Part shown: one piece after another, positions 50,496 to 63,371 of the stretch | Layout: each line of letters opens with the position of its first letter | How positions within the stretch are numbered: position 1 is the first letter of the stretch | The notes under the pieces: generated by a model | The model's input: only the letters and a program-made list of their open reading frames with translations | What the model was told of the DNA's origin: nothing | The model's database searches: none | Assembly: GCF_029227915.1 (NCBI RefSeq) | Contig: NC_079876.1 | Location: forward strand, 34,269,828 to 34,333,827 | DNA: 64,000 bases | Reading direction: 5' to 3' | Source: Hydractinia symbiolongicarpus | Taxonomy: Eukaryota; Cnidaria; Hydrozoa; Anthoathecata; Hydractiniidae | Made by a program: the position numbers and the translations under genes

Positions 50496-52739
50496 GAAGC
50501 GCTACCACAGAGCCCAGTGTAATCGCTAAGTTTCGGCAATCATGTCAAATTAAGAAGAATGTTATTTCTTGGAGTCCAATTGTCTCCTTTATCACATTTA
50601 TCAGGTGACAGTCCAAAGTTAGTTCAATTAAGTCCTATAGTCAATCGTTTCATAGTTTTAAACGATGCAACCTAGTAATATTAGAAAAATATTGCTAAAT
50701 ACATGTTGGTACGAATATGTGACTCAACCGTTGCAACTCAAACAGATTGATACTGTTAGAAAGTCAATAAAATGTAGTTTTTGAAACTATTGCTACTTCT
50801 TCAGCGCGCGCTAACGGCTAAGATTGGTCCCACAGTCAAAAAATGACTTTTTTTAGCTTAATTTTTAAATGAAGCGCTACCACAGCGCTCAGTGTAATCG
50901 CTGAGTTCTGCCAATCACGTCAAATTAAGAAGAATGTTGTTTCTTGGAGTCCAATTGTCTCACTTTCACATTTATAAGGTCACAGTCCATAATCAGTTCA
51001 ATTAAGTCCCACAGTCAATCGTTTCACTGTTAAAAGCCATACAACCTAGTAATATTAGAAAAACATTGCTAAGTACATGTTGGTACGAATATGTGACCAA
51101 ACCATTGTAACTCAAACGGACTGACACCGTTAGAAAGTCAATGAAATGTAGTGTTTGAAACTATTGCTACTTCTTCAGCGCGCGCTAACGGCTAGGATTG
51201 GTCCCACAGTAAAAAAATGACTTTTTTTAGCTTACTTTTTAAATGAAGCGCTACCACAGCGCCCAGGGTAATCGCTGAGTTCCGGCAATCACCTCAAATT
51301 AAGAAGAATGTTATTTCTAGGAGTCCAATTGTCTCCTTTATCACATTTATAAGGTCACAGTCCATAATTAGTTCAATTAAGTCCCATAGTCAATCGTTTC
51401 ACTGTTAAAAGCAATACAACCTAGTAATATCAGAAAAATATCGCTAAATACATGTTGGTACGAATATGTGCCTCAACCATTGTAACTCAAACGGATTGAT
51501 ACTGTGAGAAAGTCAATGAAATAAACTTTTTGAAACTGTCTCTATTTCTTCAGCGCGGGATATCAGCTAGGATTGGTCCCACAGTAAGAAATGACTTATT
51601 TATCTAAATTTTTATATGAAGCGCTACCACAGAGCCCAGTGTAATCGCTAAGTTTCGGCAATCATGTCAAATTAAGAAGAATGTTATTTCTTGGAGTCCA
51701 ATTGTCTCATTTTTCACATTTATCAGGTCACAGTCCAAAGTTAGTTCAATTAAGTCCCACAGTCAATCGTTTCTTTGTTAAAAGCGATGAAACCTAGTAT
51801 TATCAAAAAAATATCGCTAAATACATGTTGGTACGAATATGTGACACAACCGTTGAAACTCAAACGGATTGACACCGTTAGAAAGTCAATAAAATGTAGT
51901 TTTTGAAACTATTGCTACTTCTTCAGCGCGCGCTAACGGCTAAGATTGGTCCCACAGTCAAAAAATGACTTTTTTTAGCTTAATTTTTAAATGAAGCGCT
52001 ACCACAGCGCTCAGTGTAATCGCTGAGTTCTGCCAATCACGTCAAATTAAGAAGAATGTTGTTTCTTGGAGTCCAATTGTCTCACTTTCACATTTATAAG
52101 GTCACAGTCCATAATCAGTTCAATTAAGTCCCACAGTCAATCGTTTCACTGTTAAAAGCCATACAACCTAGTAATATTAGAAAAACATTGCTAAGTACAT
52201 GTTGGTACGAATATGTGACCAAACCATTGTAACTCAAACGGACTGACACCGTTAGAAAGTCAACGAAATGTAGTGTTTGAAACTATTGCTAGTTCTTCAG
52301 CGCGCGCTAACGGCTAGGATTGGTCCCACAGTAAAAAAATGACTTTTTTTAGCTTACTTTTTAAATGAAGCGCTACCACAGCGCCCAGTGTAATCGCTGA
52401 GTTCCGGCAATCACCTCAAATTAAGAAGAATGTTATTTCTAGGAGTCCAATTGTCTCCTTTATCACATTTATAAGGTCACAGTCCATAATTAGTTCAATT
52501 AAGTCCCATAGTCAATCGTTTCACTGTTAAAAGCAATACAACCTAGTAATCTCAGAAAAATATCGCTAAATACATGTTGGTACGAATATGTGCCTCAACC
52601 ATTGTAACTCAAACGGATTGATACTGTTAGAAAGTCAATGAAATAAACTTTTTGAAACTGTCTCTATTTCTTCAGCGCGGGATATCAGCTAGGATTGGTC
52701 CCACAGTAAGAAATGACTTATTTATCTAAATTTTTATAT
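50496..52739 (+). repeat. Three-unit HOR of 1122 bp, two copies (duplicate of 39664-41907)
   Basis: Located exactly 10832 bp from 39664-41907, with the same order of three unit types and the same internal boundary at 51618. Private substitutions include cccagggtaatc and actgtgagaaag in one unit near 51267-51505. Confidence 0.87.
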
Positions 52740-52825
52740 GAAGCGCTACCACAGAGCCCAGTGTAATCGCTAAGTTTCGGCAATCATGTCAAATTAAGAA
52801 GAATGTTATTTCTTGGAGTCCAATT

Positions 52826-55800
52826 TTCTCCTTTATCACATTTATCAGGTCACAATCCAAAGTTAGTTCAATTAAGTCCTATAGTCAATCGTTTCATAGT
52901 TAAAAGCGATGCAACCTAGTAATATTAGAAAAATATTGCTAAATACATGTTGGTACGAATATGTGACCAAACCGTTGTAACTGAAAGGGACTGACACCGT
53001 TAGAAAAATCAATGAAATGTAGTTTTTGAAACTGTCGCTATTTCTCCAGCGTACGATAACGGATTGGATTGGTCCCACAGTAAAGAATGACTTATTTATC
53101 TAAACTCTTAAATGAAGCGCTACCACAGCGGTCAGTGTATTCGCTGAGTACGGCAATCACGTCAAATTAAGAAGAATGTTATTTCTTGAAGTCCAATTGT
53201 CTCATTTTTCACATTTATCAGGTCACAGTCCAAAGTTAGTTCAATTAAGTCCCACAGTCAATCGTTTCTTTGTTAAAAGCGATGAAACCTAGTAATATCA
53301 AAAAAATATCGCTAAATACATGTTGGTACGAATATGTGACACAACCGTTGAAACTCAAACGGATTGACACCGTTAAAAAGTCAATGAAGTGTAGTTTTTG
53401 AAACTGTCGCTGTTTCTTAAGCGCGCGATAACGGATAGGATTGGTCCCACAGTAAAGAACGACTTATTTATCTAAATTCTTAAATGAAGCGCTGCCACAA
53501 CGCCCAGTGTAATCGCTGATTTCCGGCAATCACGTCAAATTAAGAAGAATGTTTTTTCTTGGAGTCCATTTGTATCATTTCTTACATTGATCAGGTCACA
53601 ATCCAAAGTTAGTTCAATTAAGTCCCACAGTCAATCGTTTCACTGTTAAAAGTGATGCAACTTAGTAATATCAGAAATATATCGCTAAATACATGTTGGT
53701 ACGAATATGTGCCTCAACCATTGTAACTCAAACGGATTGATACTGTTAGAAAGTCAATGAAATATTTTTTTTGAAACTGTCTCTATTTCTTCATCGCGGG
53801 ATAACAGCTAGGATTGGTGCCACAGTAAGAAATGACTTATTTATCTAAATTTTTATATGAAGCGCTACCACAGAGCCCAGTGTAATCGCTAAGTTTCGGC
53901 AATCATGTCAAATTAAGAAGAATGTTATTTCTTGGAGTCCAATTTTCTCCTTTATCACATTTATCAGGTGAAAGTCCAAAGTTAGTTCAATTAAGTCCTA
54001 TAGTCAATCGTTTCATAGTTAAAAGCGATGCAACCTAGTAATATTAGAAAAATATTGCTAAATACATGTTGGTACGAATATGTGACCAAACCGTTGTAAC
54101 TGAAAGGGACTGACACCGTTAGAAAAATCAATGAAATGTAGTTTTTGAAACTGTCGCTATTTCTTCAGCGTACGATAACGGATAGGATTGGTCCCACAGT
54201 AAAGAATGACTTATTTATCTAAACTCTTAAATGAAGCGCTACCACAGCGGTCAGTGTATTCGCTGAGTTCCGGCAATCACGTCAAATTAAGAAGAATGTT
54301 ATTTCTTGAAGTCCAATTGTCTCATTTTTCACATTTATCAGGTCACAATCCAAAGTTAGTTCAATTAAGTCCTATAGTCAATCGTTTCATAGTTAAAAGC
54401 GATGAAACCTAGTAATATCAAAAAAATATCGCTAAATACATGTTGGTACGAATATGTGACACAACCGTTGAAACTCAAACGGATTGACACCGTTAAAAAA
54501 TCAATGAAGTGTAGTTTTTGAAACTGTTGCTATTTCTTCAGCGTACGATAACGGATAGGATTGGTCCCACAGTAAAGAATGACTTATTTATCTAAACTCT
54601 TAAATGAAGCGCTACCACAGCGGTCAGTGTATTCGCTGAGTTCCGGCAATCACGTCAAATTAAGAAGAATGTTATTTCTTGAAGTCCAATTGTCTCATTT
54701 CTTATATTGATCAGGTCACAATCCAAAGTTAGTTCAATTAAGTCCCACAGTCAATCGTTTCACTGTTAAAAGTGATGCAACCTAGTAATATCAGAAAAAT
54801 ATCGCTAAATACATGTTGGTACGAATATGTGACACAACCGTTGAAACTCAAACGGATTGACACCGTTAAAAAGTCAATGAAGTGTAGTTTTTGAAACTGT
54901 CGCTGTTTCTTAAGCGCGCGATAACGGATAGGATTGGTCCCACAGTAAAGAACGACTTATTTATCTAAATTCTTAAATGAAGCGCTGCCACAACGCCCAG
55001 TGTAATCGCTGATTTCCGGCAATCACGTCAAATTAAGAAGAATGTTGTTTCTTGGAGTCCAATTGTCTCACTTTCACATTTATAAGGTCACAGTCCATAA
55101 TCAGTTCAAATAAGTCCCACAGTCAATCGTTTCACTGTTAAAAGCCATACAACCTAGTAATATTAGAAAAACATTGCTAAGTACATGTTGGTACGAATAT
55201 GTGACCAAACCATTGTAACTCAAACGGACTGACACCGTTAAAAAGTCAATGAAATGTAGTGTTTGAAACTATTGCTACTTCTTCAGCGCGCGCTAACGGC
55301 TAGGATTGGTCCCACAGTAAAAAAATGACTTTTTTTAGCTTACTTTTTAAATGAAGCGCTACCACAGCGCCCAGTGTAATCGCTGAGTTCCGGCAATCAC
55401 CTCAAATTAAGAAGAATGTTATTTCTAGGAGTCCAATTGTCTCCTTTATCACATTTATAAGGTCACAGTCCATAATTAGTTCAATTAAGTCCCATAGTCA
55501 ATCGTTTCATAGTTAAAAGCAATACAACCTAGTAATATCAGAAAAATATCGCTAAATACATGTTGGTACGAATATGTGCCTCAACCATTGTAACTCAAAC
55601 GGATTGATACTGTTAGAAAGTCAATGAAATAAACTTTTTGAAACTGTCTCTATTTCTTCAGCGCGGGATAACAGCTAGGATTGGTGCCACAGTAAGAAAT
55701 GACTTATTTATCTAAATTTTTATATGAAGCGCTACCACAGAGCCCAGTGTAATCGCTAAGTTTCGGCAATCATGTCAAATTAAGAAGAATGTTATTTCTT

Positions 55801-57395
55801 GGAGTCCAATTTTCTCCTTTATCACATTTATCAGGTCACAATCCAAAGTTAGTTCAATTAAGTCCTATAGTCAATCGTTTCATAGTTAAAAGCGATGCAA
55901 CCTAGTAATATTAGAAAAATATTGCTAAATACATGTTGGTACGAATATGTGACCAAACCGTTGTAACTGAAAGGGACTGACACCGTTAGAAAAATCAATG
56001 AAATGTAGTTTTTGAAACTGTAGCTATTTCTCCAGCGTACGATAACGGATTGGAATGGTCCCACAGTAAAGAATGACTTATTTATCTAAACTCTTAAATG
56101 AAGCGCTACCACAGCGGTCAGTGTATTCGCTGAGTTCCGGCAATCACGTCAAATTAAGAAGAATGTTATTTCTTGAAGTCCAATTGTCTCATTTTTCACA
56201 TTTATCAGGTCACAATCCAAAGTTAGTTCAATTAAGTCCTATAGTCAATCGTTTCATAGTTAAAAGCGATGAAACCTAGTAATATTAAACAAATATCGCT
56301 AAATACATGTTGGTACGAATATGTGACACAACCGTTGAAACTCAAACGGATTGACACCGTTAAAAAGTCAATGAAGTGTAGTTTTTGAAACTGTCGCTAT
56401 TTCTTCAGCGTACGATAACGGATAGGATTGGTCCCACAGTAAAGAATGACTTATTTATCTAAACTCTTAAATGAAGCGCTACCACAGCGGTCAGTGTATT
56501 CGCTGAGTTCCGGCAATCACGTCAAATTAAGAAGAATGTTATTTCTTGAAGTCCAATTGTCTCATTTCTTATATTGATCAGGTCACAATCCAAAGTTAGT
56601 TCAATTAAGTCCCACAGTCAATCGTTTCACTGTTAAAAGTGATGCAACCTAGTAATATCAGAAAAATATCGCTAAATACATGTTGGTACGAATATGTGAC
56701 ACAACCGTTGAAACTCAAACGGATTGACACCGTTAAAAAGTCAATGAAGTGTAGTTTTTGAAACTGTCGCTGTTTCTTAAGCGCGCGATAACGGATAGGA
56801 TTGGTCCCACAGTAAAGAACGACTTATTTATCTAAATTCTTAAATGAAGCGCTGCCACAACGCCCAGTGTAATCGCTGATTTCCGGCAATCACGTCAAAT
56901 TAAGAAGAATGTTTTTTCTTGGAGTCCATTTGTGTCATTTCTTACATTGATCAGGTCACAATCCAAAGTTAGTTCAATTAAGTCCCACAGTCAATCGTTT
57001 CACTGTTAAAAGTGATGCAACCTAGTAATATCAGAAATATATCGCTAAATACATGTTGGTACGAATATGTGCCTCAACCATTGTAACTCAAACGGATTGA
57101 TACTGTTAGAAAGTCAATGAAATATTTTTTTTGAAACTGTCTCTATTTCTTCATCGCGGGATAACAGCTAGGATTGGTGCCGCAGTAAGAAATGACTTAT
57201 TTATCTAAATTTTTATATGAAGCACTACCACAGAGCCCAGTGTAATCGCTAAGTTTCGGCAATCATGTCAAATTAAGAAGAATGTTATTTCTTGGAGTCC
57301 AATTTTCTCCTTTATCCCATTTATCAGGTGAAAGTCCAAAGTTAGTTCAATTAAGTCCTATAGTCAATCGTTTCATAGTTAAAAGCGATGCAACC
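52826..57395 (+). repeat. Mosaic of overlapping long-period copies (1867, 2986 and 3360 bp)
   Basis: Several overlapping correspondences are visible: 53960-55043 with 55827-56910 (1867 bp, five units); 52040-53222 with 55026-56208 (2986 bp, eight units); 53330-54035 with 56690-57395 (about 3360 bp, nine units). Markers are the gaagcgctgccacaacgcc anchor (53486, 54979, 56846), gtgtattcgctg (53114, 54233, 54606, 56100, 56473), and a T8 tract in gaaatatttttttt (about 53763, 57123). Open frames of 68 codons at 52872-53078 and 55858-56064 (minus) and 54206-54412 and 56073-56279 (plus) are copies of each other through these repeats, not genes. Confidence 0.82.
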
Positions 57396-59639
57396 TAGTA
57401 ATATCAAAAAAATATCGCTAAATACATGTTGGTACGAATATGTGACACAACCGTTGAAACTCAAACGGATTGGCACCGTTAAAAAGTCAATGAAGTGTAG
57501 TTTTTGAAACTGTCGCTATTTCTTAAGCGCGCGATAACGGATAGGATTGGTCCCACAGTAAAAAAATGACTTATTTATCTAAACTCTTAAATGTAGCGCT
57601 ACCACAGCGCCCAGTGTAATCGCTGAGTTCCGGCAATCACGTCAAATTAAGAAGAATGTTATTTCTAGGAGTCCAATTGTCTCCTTTATCACATTTATAA
57701 GGTCACAGTCCATAATCAGTTCAATTAAGTCCCATAGTCAATCGTTTCACTGTTAAAAGCAATACAACCTAGTAATATCAGAAAAATATCGCTAAATACA
57801 TGTTGGTACGAATATGTGCCTCAACCATTGTAACTCAAACGGATTGATACTGTTAGAAAGTCAATGAAATATACTTTTTGAAACTGTCTCTATTTCTTCA
57901 GCGCGGGATAACAGCTAGGATTGGTCCCACAGTAAGAAATGACTTATTTATCTAAATTTTGATATGAAGCGCTACCACAGAGCCCAGTGTAATCGCTAAG
58001 TTTCGGCAATCATGTCAAATTAAGAAGAATGTTATTTCTTGGAGTCCAATTGTCTCCTTTATCACATTTATCAGGTGACAGTCCAAAGTTAGTTCAATTA
58101 AGTCCTATAGTCAATCGTTTCATAGTTAAAAGCGATGCAACCTAGTAATATTAGAAAAATATTGCTAAATACATGTTGGTACGAATATGTGACTCAACCG
58201 TTGTAACTCAAACAGATTGATACTGTTAGAAAGTCAATAAAATGTAGTTTTTGAAACTATTGCTACTTCTTCAGCGCGCGCTAACGGCTAAGATTGGTCC
58301 CACAGTCAAAAAATGACTTTTTTTAGCTTAATTTTTAAATGAAGCGCTACCACAGCGCTCAGTGTAATCGCTGAGTTCTGCCAATCACGTCAAATTAAGA
58401 AGAATGTTATTTCTTGGAGTCCAATTGTCTCACTTTTACCTTTATAAGGTCACAGTCCATAATCAGTTCAATTAAGTCCTACAGTCAATCGTTTCACTGT
58501 TAAAAGCCATACAACCTAGTAATATTAGAAAAATATTGCTAAGTACATGTTGGTACGAATATGTGACCAAACCATTGTAACTCAAACGGACTGACACCGT
58601 TAGAAAGTCAATGAAATGTAGTGTTTGAAACTATTGCTACTTCTTCAGCGCGCGCTAACGGCTAGGATTGGTCCCACAGTAAAAAAATGACTTTTTTTAG
58701 CTTAATTTTTAAATGAAGCGCTACCACAGCGCCCAGTGTAATCGCTGAGTTCCGGCAATCACGTCAAATTAAGAAGAATGTTATTTCTTGGAGTCCAATT
58801 GTCTCCTTTATCACATTTATCAAGTGACAGTCCAAAGTTAGTTCAATTAGGTCCCACAGTCAATCGTTTCATAGTTAAAAGCGAAGCAACCTAGTAATAT
58901 TAGAAAAATATTGTTAAGTACATGTTGGTACGAATATGTGACCAAACCGTTGTAACTGAAAGGAACTGACACCGTTAAAAAGTCAATGAAATTAAGTTTT
59001 GAAAACTATTGCTATTTCTTCAGCGCGCGATAACGGATAGGATTGGTCCCACAGTAAAAAAATGACTTATTTATCTAAACTCTTAAATGTAGCGCTACCA
59101 CAGCGCCCAGTGTAATCGCTGAGTTCCGGCAATCACCTCAAATTAAGAAGAATGTTATTTCTAGGAGTCCAATTGTCTCCTTTATCACATTTATAAGGTC
59201 ACAGTCCATAATTAGTTCAATTAAGTCCCATAGTCAATCGTTTCACTGTTAAAAGCAATACAACCTAGTAATATCAGAAAAATATCGCTAAATACATGTT
59301 GGTACGATTATGTGCCTCAACCATTGTAACTCAAACGGATTGATACTGTTAGAAATTTAATAAAATAAACTTTTTGAAACTGTCTCTATTTCTTCAGCGC
59401 GGGATAACAGCTAGGATTGGTCCCACAGTAAGAAATGACTTATTTATCTAAATTTTTATATGAAGCGCTACCACAGAGCCCAGTGTAATCGCTAAGTTTC
59501 GGCAATCATGTCAAATTAAGAAGAATGTTATTTCTTGGAGTCCAATTTTCTCCTTTATAACATTTATCAGGTCACAATCCAAAGTTAGTTCAATTAAGTC
59601 CTATAGTCAATCGTTTCATAGTTAAAAGCGATGCAACCT
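57396..59639 (+). repeat. Units of the 36-42 kb subfamilies in a new order
   Basis: Units 57592 (gtagcgctacc, ttctaggag), 57966 (gagcc anchor), 58340 (gctcag, gttctgcc), 58715, 59088 (gtagcgctacc with cacctcaaatt) and 59462 (gagcc anchor). Each type is present in the large duplication, but this exact order is not. The unit at 59088 combines a gtagc anchor with a right part of the cacctcaaatt class, suggesting recombination. Confidence 0.75.
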
Positions 59640-61505
59640 AGTAATATTAGAAAAATATTGCTAAATACATGTTGGTACGAATATGTGACCAAACCGTTGT
59701 AACTGAAAGGGACTGACACCGTTAGAAAGTCAATGAAATGTAGTTTTTGAAACTGTCGCTATTTCTTCAGCGCACGATAACGGATAGGATTGGTCCCACA
59801 GTAAAGAATGACTTATTTATCTAAACTCTTAAATGAAGCGCTACCACAGCGGTCAGTGTAATCGCTGAGTTCCGGCAATCACGTCAAATTAAGAAGAATG
59901 TTATTTCTTGAAGTCCAATTGTCTCATTTTTCACATTTATCAGGTCACAGTCCAAAGTTAGTTCAATTAAGTCCCACAGTCAATCGTTTCTTTGTTAAAA
60001 GCGATGAAACCTAGTAATATCAAAAAAATATCGCTAAATACATGTTGGTACGAATATGTGACACAACCGTTGAAACTCAAACGGATTGAAACCGTTAAAA
60101 AGTCAATGAAGTGTAGTTTTTGAAACTGTCGCTGTTTCTTAAGCGCGCGATAACGGATAGGATTGGTCCCACAGTAAAGAACGACTTATTTATCTAAACT
60201 CTTAAATGAAGCGCTACCACGGCGGTCAGTGTAATCGCTGAGTTCCGGCAATCACGTCAAATTAAGAAGAATGTTTTTTCTTGGAGTCCATTTGTGTCAT
60301 TTCTTACATTGATCAGGTCACAATCCAAAGTTAGTTCAATTAAGTCCCACAGTCAATCGTTTCACTGTTAAAAGTGATGCAACCTAGTAATATCAGAAAT
60401 ATATCGCTAAATACATGTTGGTACGAATATGTGCCTCAACCATTGTAACTCAAACGGATTGATACTGTTAGAAAGTCAATGAAATATTTTTTTTGAAACT
60501 GTCTCTATTTCTTCAGCGGGGGATAACAGCTAGGATTGGTGCCACAGTAAGAAATGACTTATTTATCTAAATTTTTATATGAAGCGCTACCACAGAGCCC
60601 AGTGTAATCGCTAAGTTTCGGCAATCATGTCAAATTAAGAAGAATGTTATTTCTTGGAGTCCAATTTTCTTCTTTATCACATTTATCAGGTGAAAGTCCA
60701 AAGTTAGTTCAATTAAGTCCTATAGTCAATCGTTTCATAGTTAAAAGCGATGCAACCTAGTAATATTAGATAAATATTGCTAAATACATGTTGGTACGAA
60801 TATGTGACCCAACCGTTGTAACTCAAACGGACCGACACCGTTAGAAAGTCAATGAAATGTAGTTTTTGAAACTGTCGCTATTTCTTCAGCGCGCGACAAC
60901 GGCCAGGATTGGTCCCACAGTAAAAAATGACTTATTTCCCCAAACTTTTAAATGAAGCGCTACCACAGCGCCCAGTGTAATCGCTGAGTTCCGGCAATCA
61001 CGTCAAATTAAGAAGAATGTTATTTCTTGGAGTCCAATTGTCTCACTTTCACATTTATAAGGTCACAGTCCATAATCAGTTCAATTAAGTCCCACAGTCA
61101 GTCGTTTCACTGTTAAAAGCCATACAACCTAGTAATATTAGAAAAACATTGCTAAGTACATGTTGGTACGAATATGTGACCAAACCATTGTAACTCAAAC
61201 GGACTGACACCGTTAGAAAGTCAATGAAATGTAGTGTTTGAAACTATTGCTACTTCTTAAGCGCGCGCTAACGGCTAGGATTGGGCCCACAGTAAAAAAA
61301 TGACTTTTTTTAGCTTAATTTTTAAATGAAGCGCTACCAGAGCGCCCAGTGTAATCGCTGAGTTCCGGCAATCACGTCAAATTAAGAAGAATGTGATTTC
61401 TTGGAGTCCAATTGTCTCCTTTATCACATTTATCAAGTGACAGTCCAAAGTTAGTTCAATTAGGTCCCACAGTCAATCGTTTCATAGTTAAAAGCGATGC
61501 AACCT
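59640..61505 (+). repeat. Five-unit HOR of 1866 bp, copy 1
   Basis: Units 59835, 60208, 60581, 60955 and 61328 recur at 61701, 62074, 62447, 62821 and 63194, always at 1866 bp. Private markers shared by both copies: gattgaaaccgtt, gcgggggataac, accgacaccgtt, tatttccccaaac, ttgggcccacag and accagagcgccc. The left boundary is somewhere in 59605-59661. Confidence 0.92.
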
Positions 61506-63371
61506 AGTAATATTAGAAAAATATTGCTAAATACATGTTGGTACGAATATGTGACCAAACCGTTGTAACTGAAAGGGACTGACACCGTTAGAAAGTCAAT
61601 GAAATGTAGTTTTTGAAACTGTCGCTATTTCTTCAGCGCACGATAACGGATAGGATTGGTCCCACAGTAAAGAATGACTTATTTATCTAAACTCTTAAAT
61701 GAAGCGCTACCACAGCGGTCAGTGTAATCGCTGAGTTCCGGCAATCACGTCAAATTAAGAAGAATGTTATTTCTTGAAGTCCAATTGTCTCATTTTTCAC
61801 ATTTATCAGGTCACAGTCCAAAGTTAGTTCAATTAAGTCCCACAGTCAATCGTTTCTTTGTTAAAAGCGATGAAACCTAGTAATATCAAAAAAATATCGC
61901 TAAATACATGTTGGTACGAATATGTGACACAACCGTTGAAACTCAAACGGATTGAAACCGTTAAAAAGTCAATGAAGTGTAGTTTTTGAAACTGTCGCTG
62001 TTTCTTAAGCGCGCGGTAACGGATAGGATTGGTCCCACAGTAAAGAACGACTTATTTATCTAAACTCTTAAATGAAGCGCTACCACAGCGGTCAGTGTAA
62101 TCGCTGAGTTCCGGCAATCACGTCAAATTAAGAAGAATGTTTTTTCTTGGAGTCCATTTGTGTCATTTCTTACATTGATCAGGTCGAAATCCAAAGTTAG
62201 TTCAATTAAGTCCCACAGTCAATCGTTTCACTGTTAAAAGTGATGCAACCTAGTAATATCAGAAATATATCGCTAAATACATGTTGGTACGAATATGTGC
62301 CTCAACCATTGTAACTCAAACGGATTGATACTTTTAGAAAGTCAATGAAATATTTTTTTTGAAACTGTCTCTATTTCTTCAGCGGGGGATAACAGCTAGG
62401 ATTGGTGCCACAGTAAGAAATGACTTATTTATCTAAATTTTTATATGAAGCGCTACCACAGAGCCCAGTGTAATCGCTAAGTTTCGGCAATCATGTCAAA
62501 TTCAGAAGAATGTTATTTCTTGGAGTCCAATTTTCTCCTTTATCACATTTATCAGGTGAAAGTCCAAAGTTAGTTCAATTAAGTCCTATAGTCAATCGTT
62601 TCATAGTTAAAAGCGATGCAACCTAATAATATTAGATAAATATTGCTAAATACATGTTGGTACGAATATGTGACCCAACCGTTGTAACTCAAACGGACCG
62701 ACACCGTTAGAAAGTCAATGAAATGTAGTTTTTGAAACTGTCGCTATTTCTTCAGCGCGCGACAACGGCCAGGATTGGTCCCACAGTAAAAAATGACTTA
62801 TTTCCCCAAACTTTTAAATGAAGCGCTACCACAGCGCCCAGTGTAATCGCTGAGTTCCGGCAATCACGTCAAATTAAGAAGAATGTTATTTCTTGGAGTC
62901 CAATTGTCTCACTTTCACATTTATAAGGTCACAGTCCATAATCAGTTCAATTAAGTCCCACAGTCAGTCGTTTCACTGTTAAAAGCCATACAACCTAGTA
63001 ATATTAGAAAAACATTGCTAAGTACATGTTGGTACGAATATGTGACCAAACCATTGTAACTCAAACGGACTGACACCGTTAGAAAGTCAATGAAATGTAG
63101 TGTTTGAAACTATTGCTACTTCTTAAGCGCGCGCTAACGGCTAGGATTGGGCCCACAGTAAAAAAATGACTTTTTTTAGCTTAATTTTTAAATGAAGCGC
63201 TACCAGAGCGCCCAGTGTAATCGCTGAGTTCCGGCAATCACGTCAAATTAAGAAGAATGTTATTTCTTGGAGTCCAATTGTCTCCTTTATCACATTTATC
63301 AAGTGACAGTCCAAAGTTAGTTCAATTAGGTCCCACAGTCAATCGTTTCATAGTTAAAAGCGATGCAACCT
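61506..63371 (+). repeat. Five-unit HOR of 1866 bp, copy 2
   Basis: Tandem copy of the preceding block. Only scattered differences were seen, for example accacagcggtc for accacggcggtc, aggtcgaaatcc for aggtcacaatcc, and aattcagaag for aattaagaag. The match ends at 63393, where atattgttaag replaces atattgctaaa, which places the copy boundary inside a unit. Confidence 0.92.

Larger units (their letters stand above)
42004..52825 (+). repeat. Large tandem segmental duplication, copy 2 (~10.83 kb, 29 units)
   Basis: Directly follows copy 1 in the same orientation. It is longer by 746 bp (an extra two-unit copy at 43400-44145) and 1122 bp (an extra three-unit block at about 46759-47880). Outside these the two copies show only scattered single-base differences by eye. 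The match to copy 1 ends at 52825, where unit 52740 has caattttctcc against caattgtctca in unit 41908. Confidence 0.93.

Noticed and set aside
52872-53078. Open frame of 68 codons on the minus strand, with near-copy at 55858-56064
   Set aside because: The two frames are related only because the satellite segment is repeated at a 2986-bp offset. A hydrophobic-looking translation follows from T-rich codons.
54206-54412. Open frame of 68 codons on the plus strand, with an identical translation at 56073-56279
   Set aside because: Conservation between the two reflects the 1867-bp satellite duplication, not selection for protein. Start and stop codons are in ordinary unit sequence.
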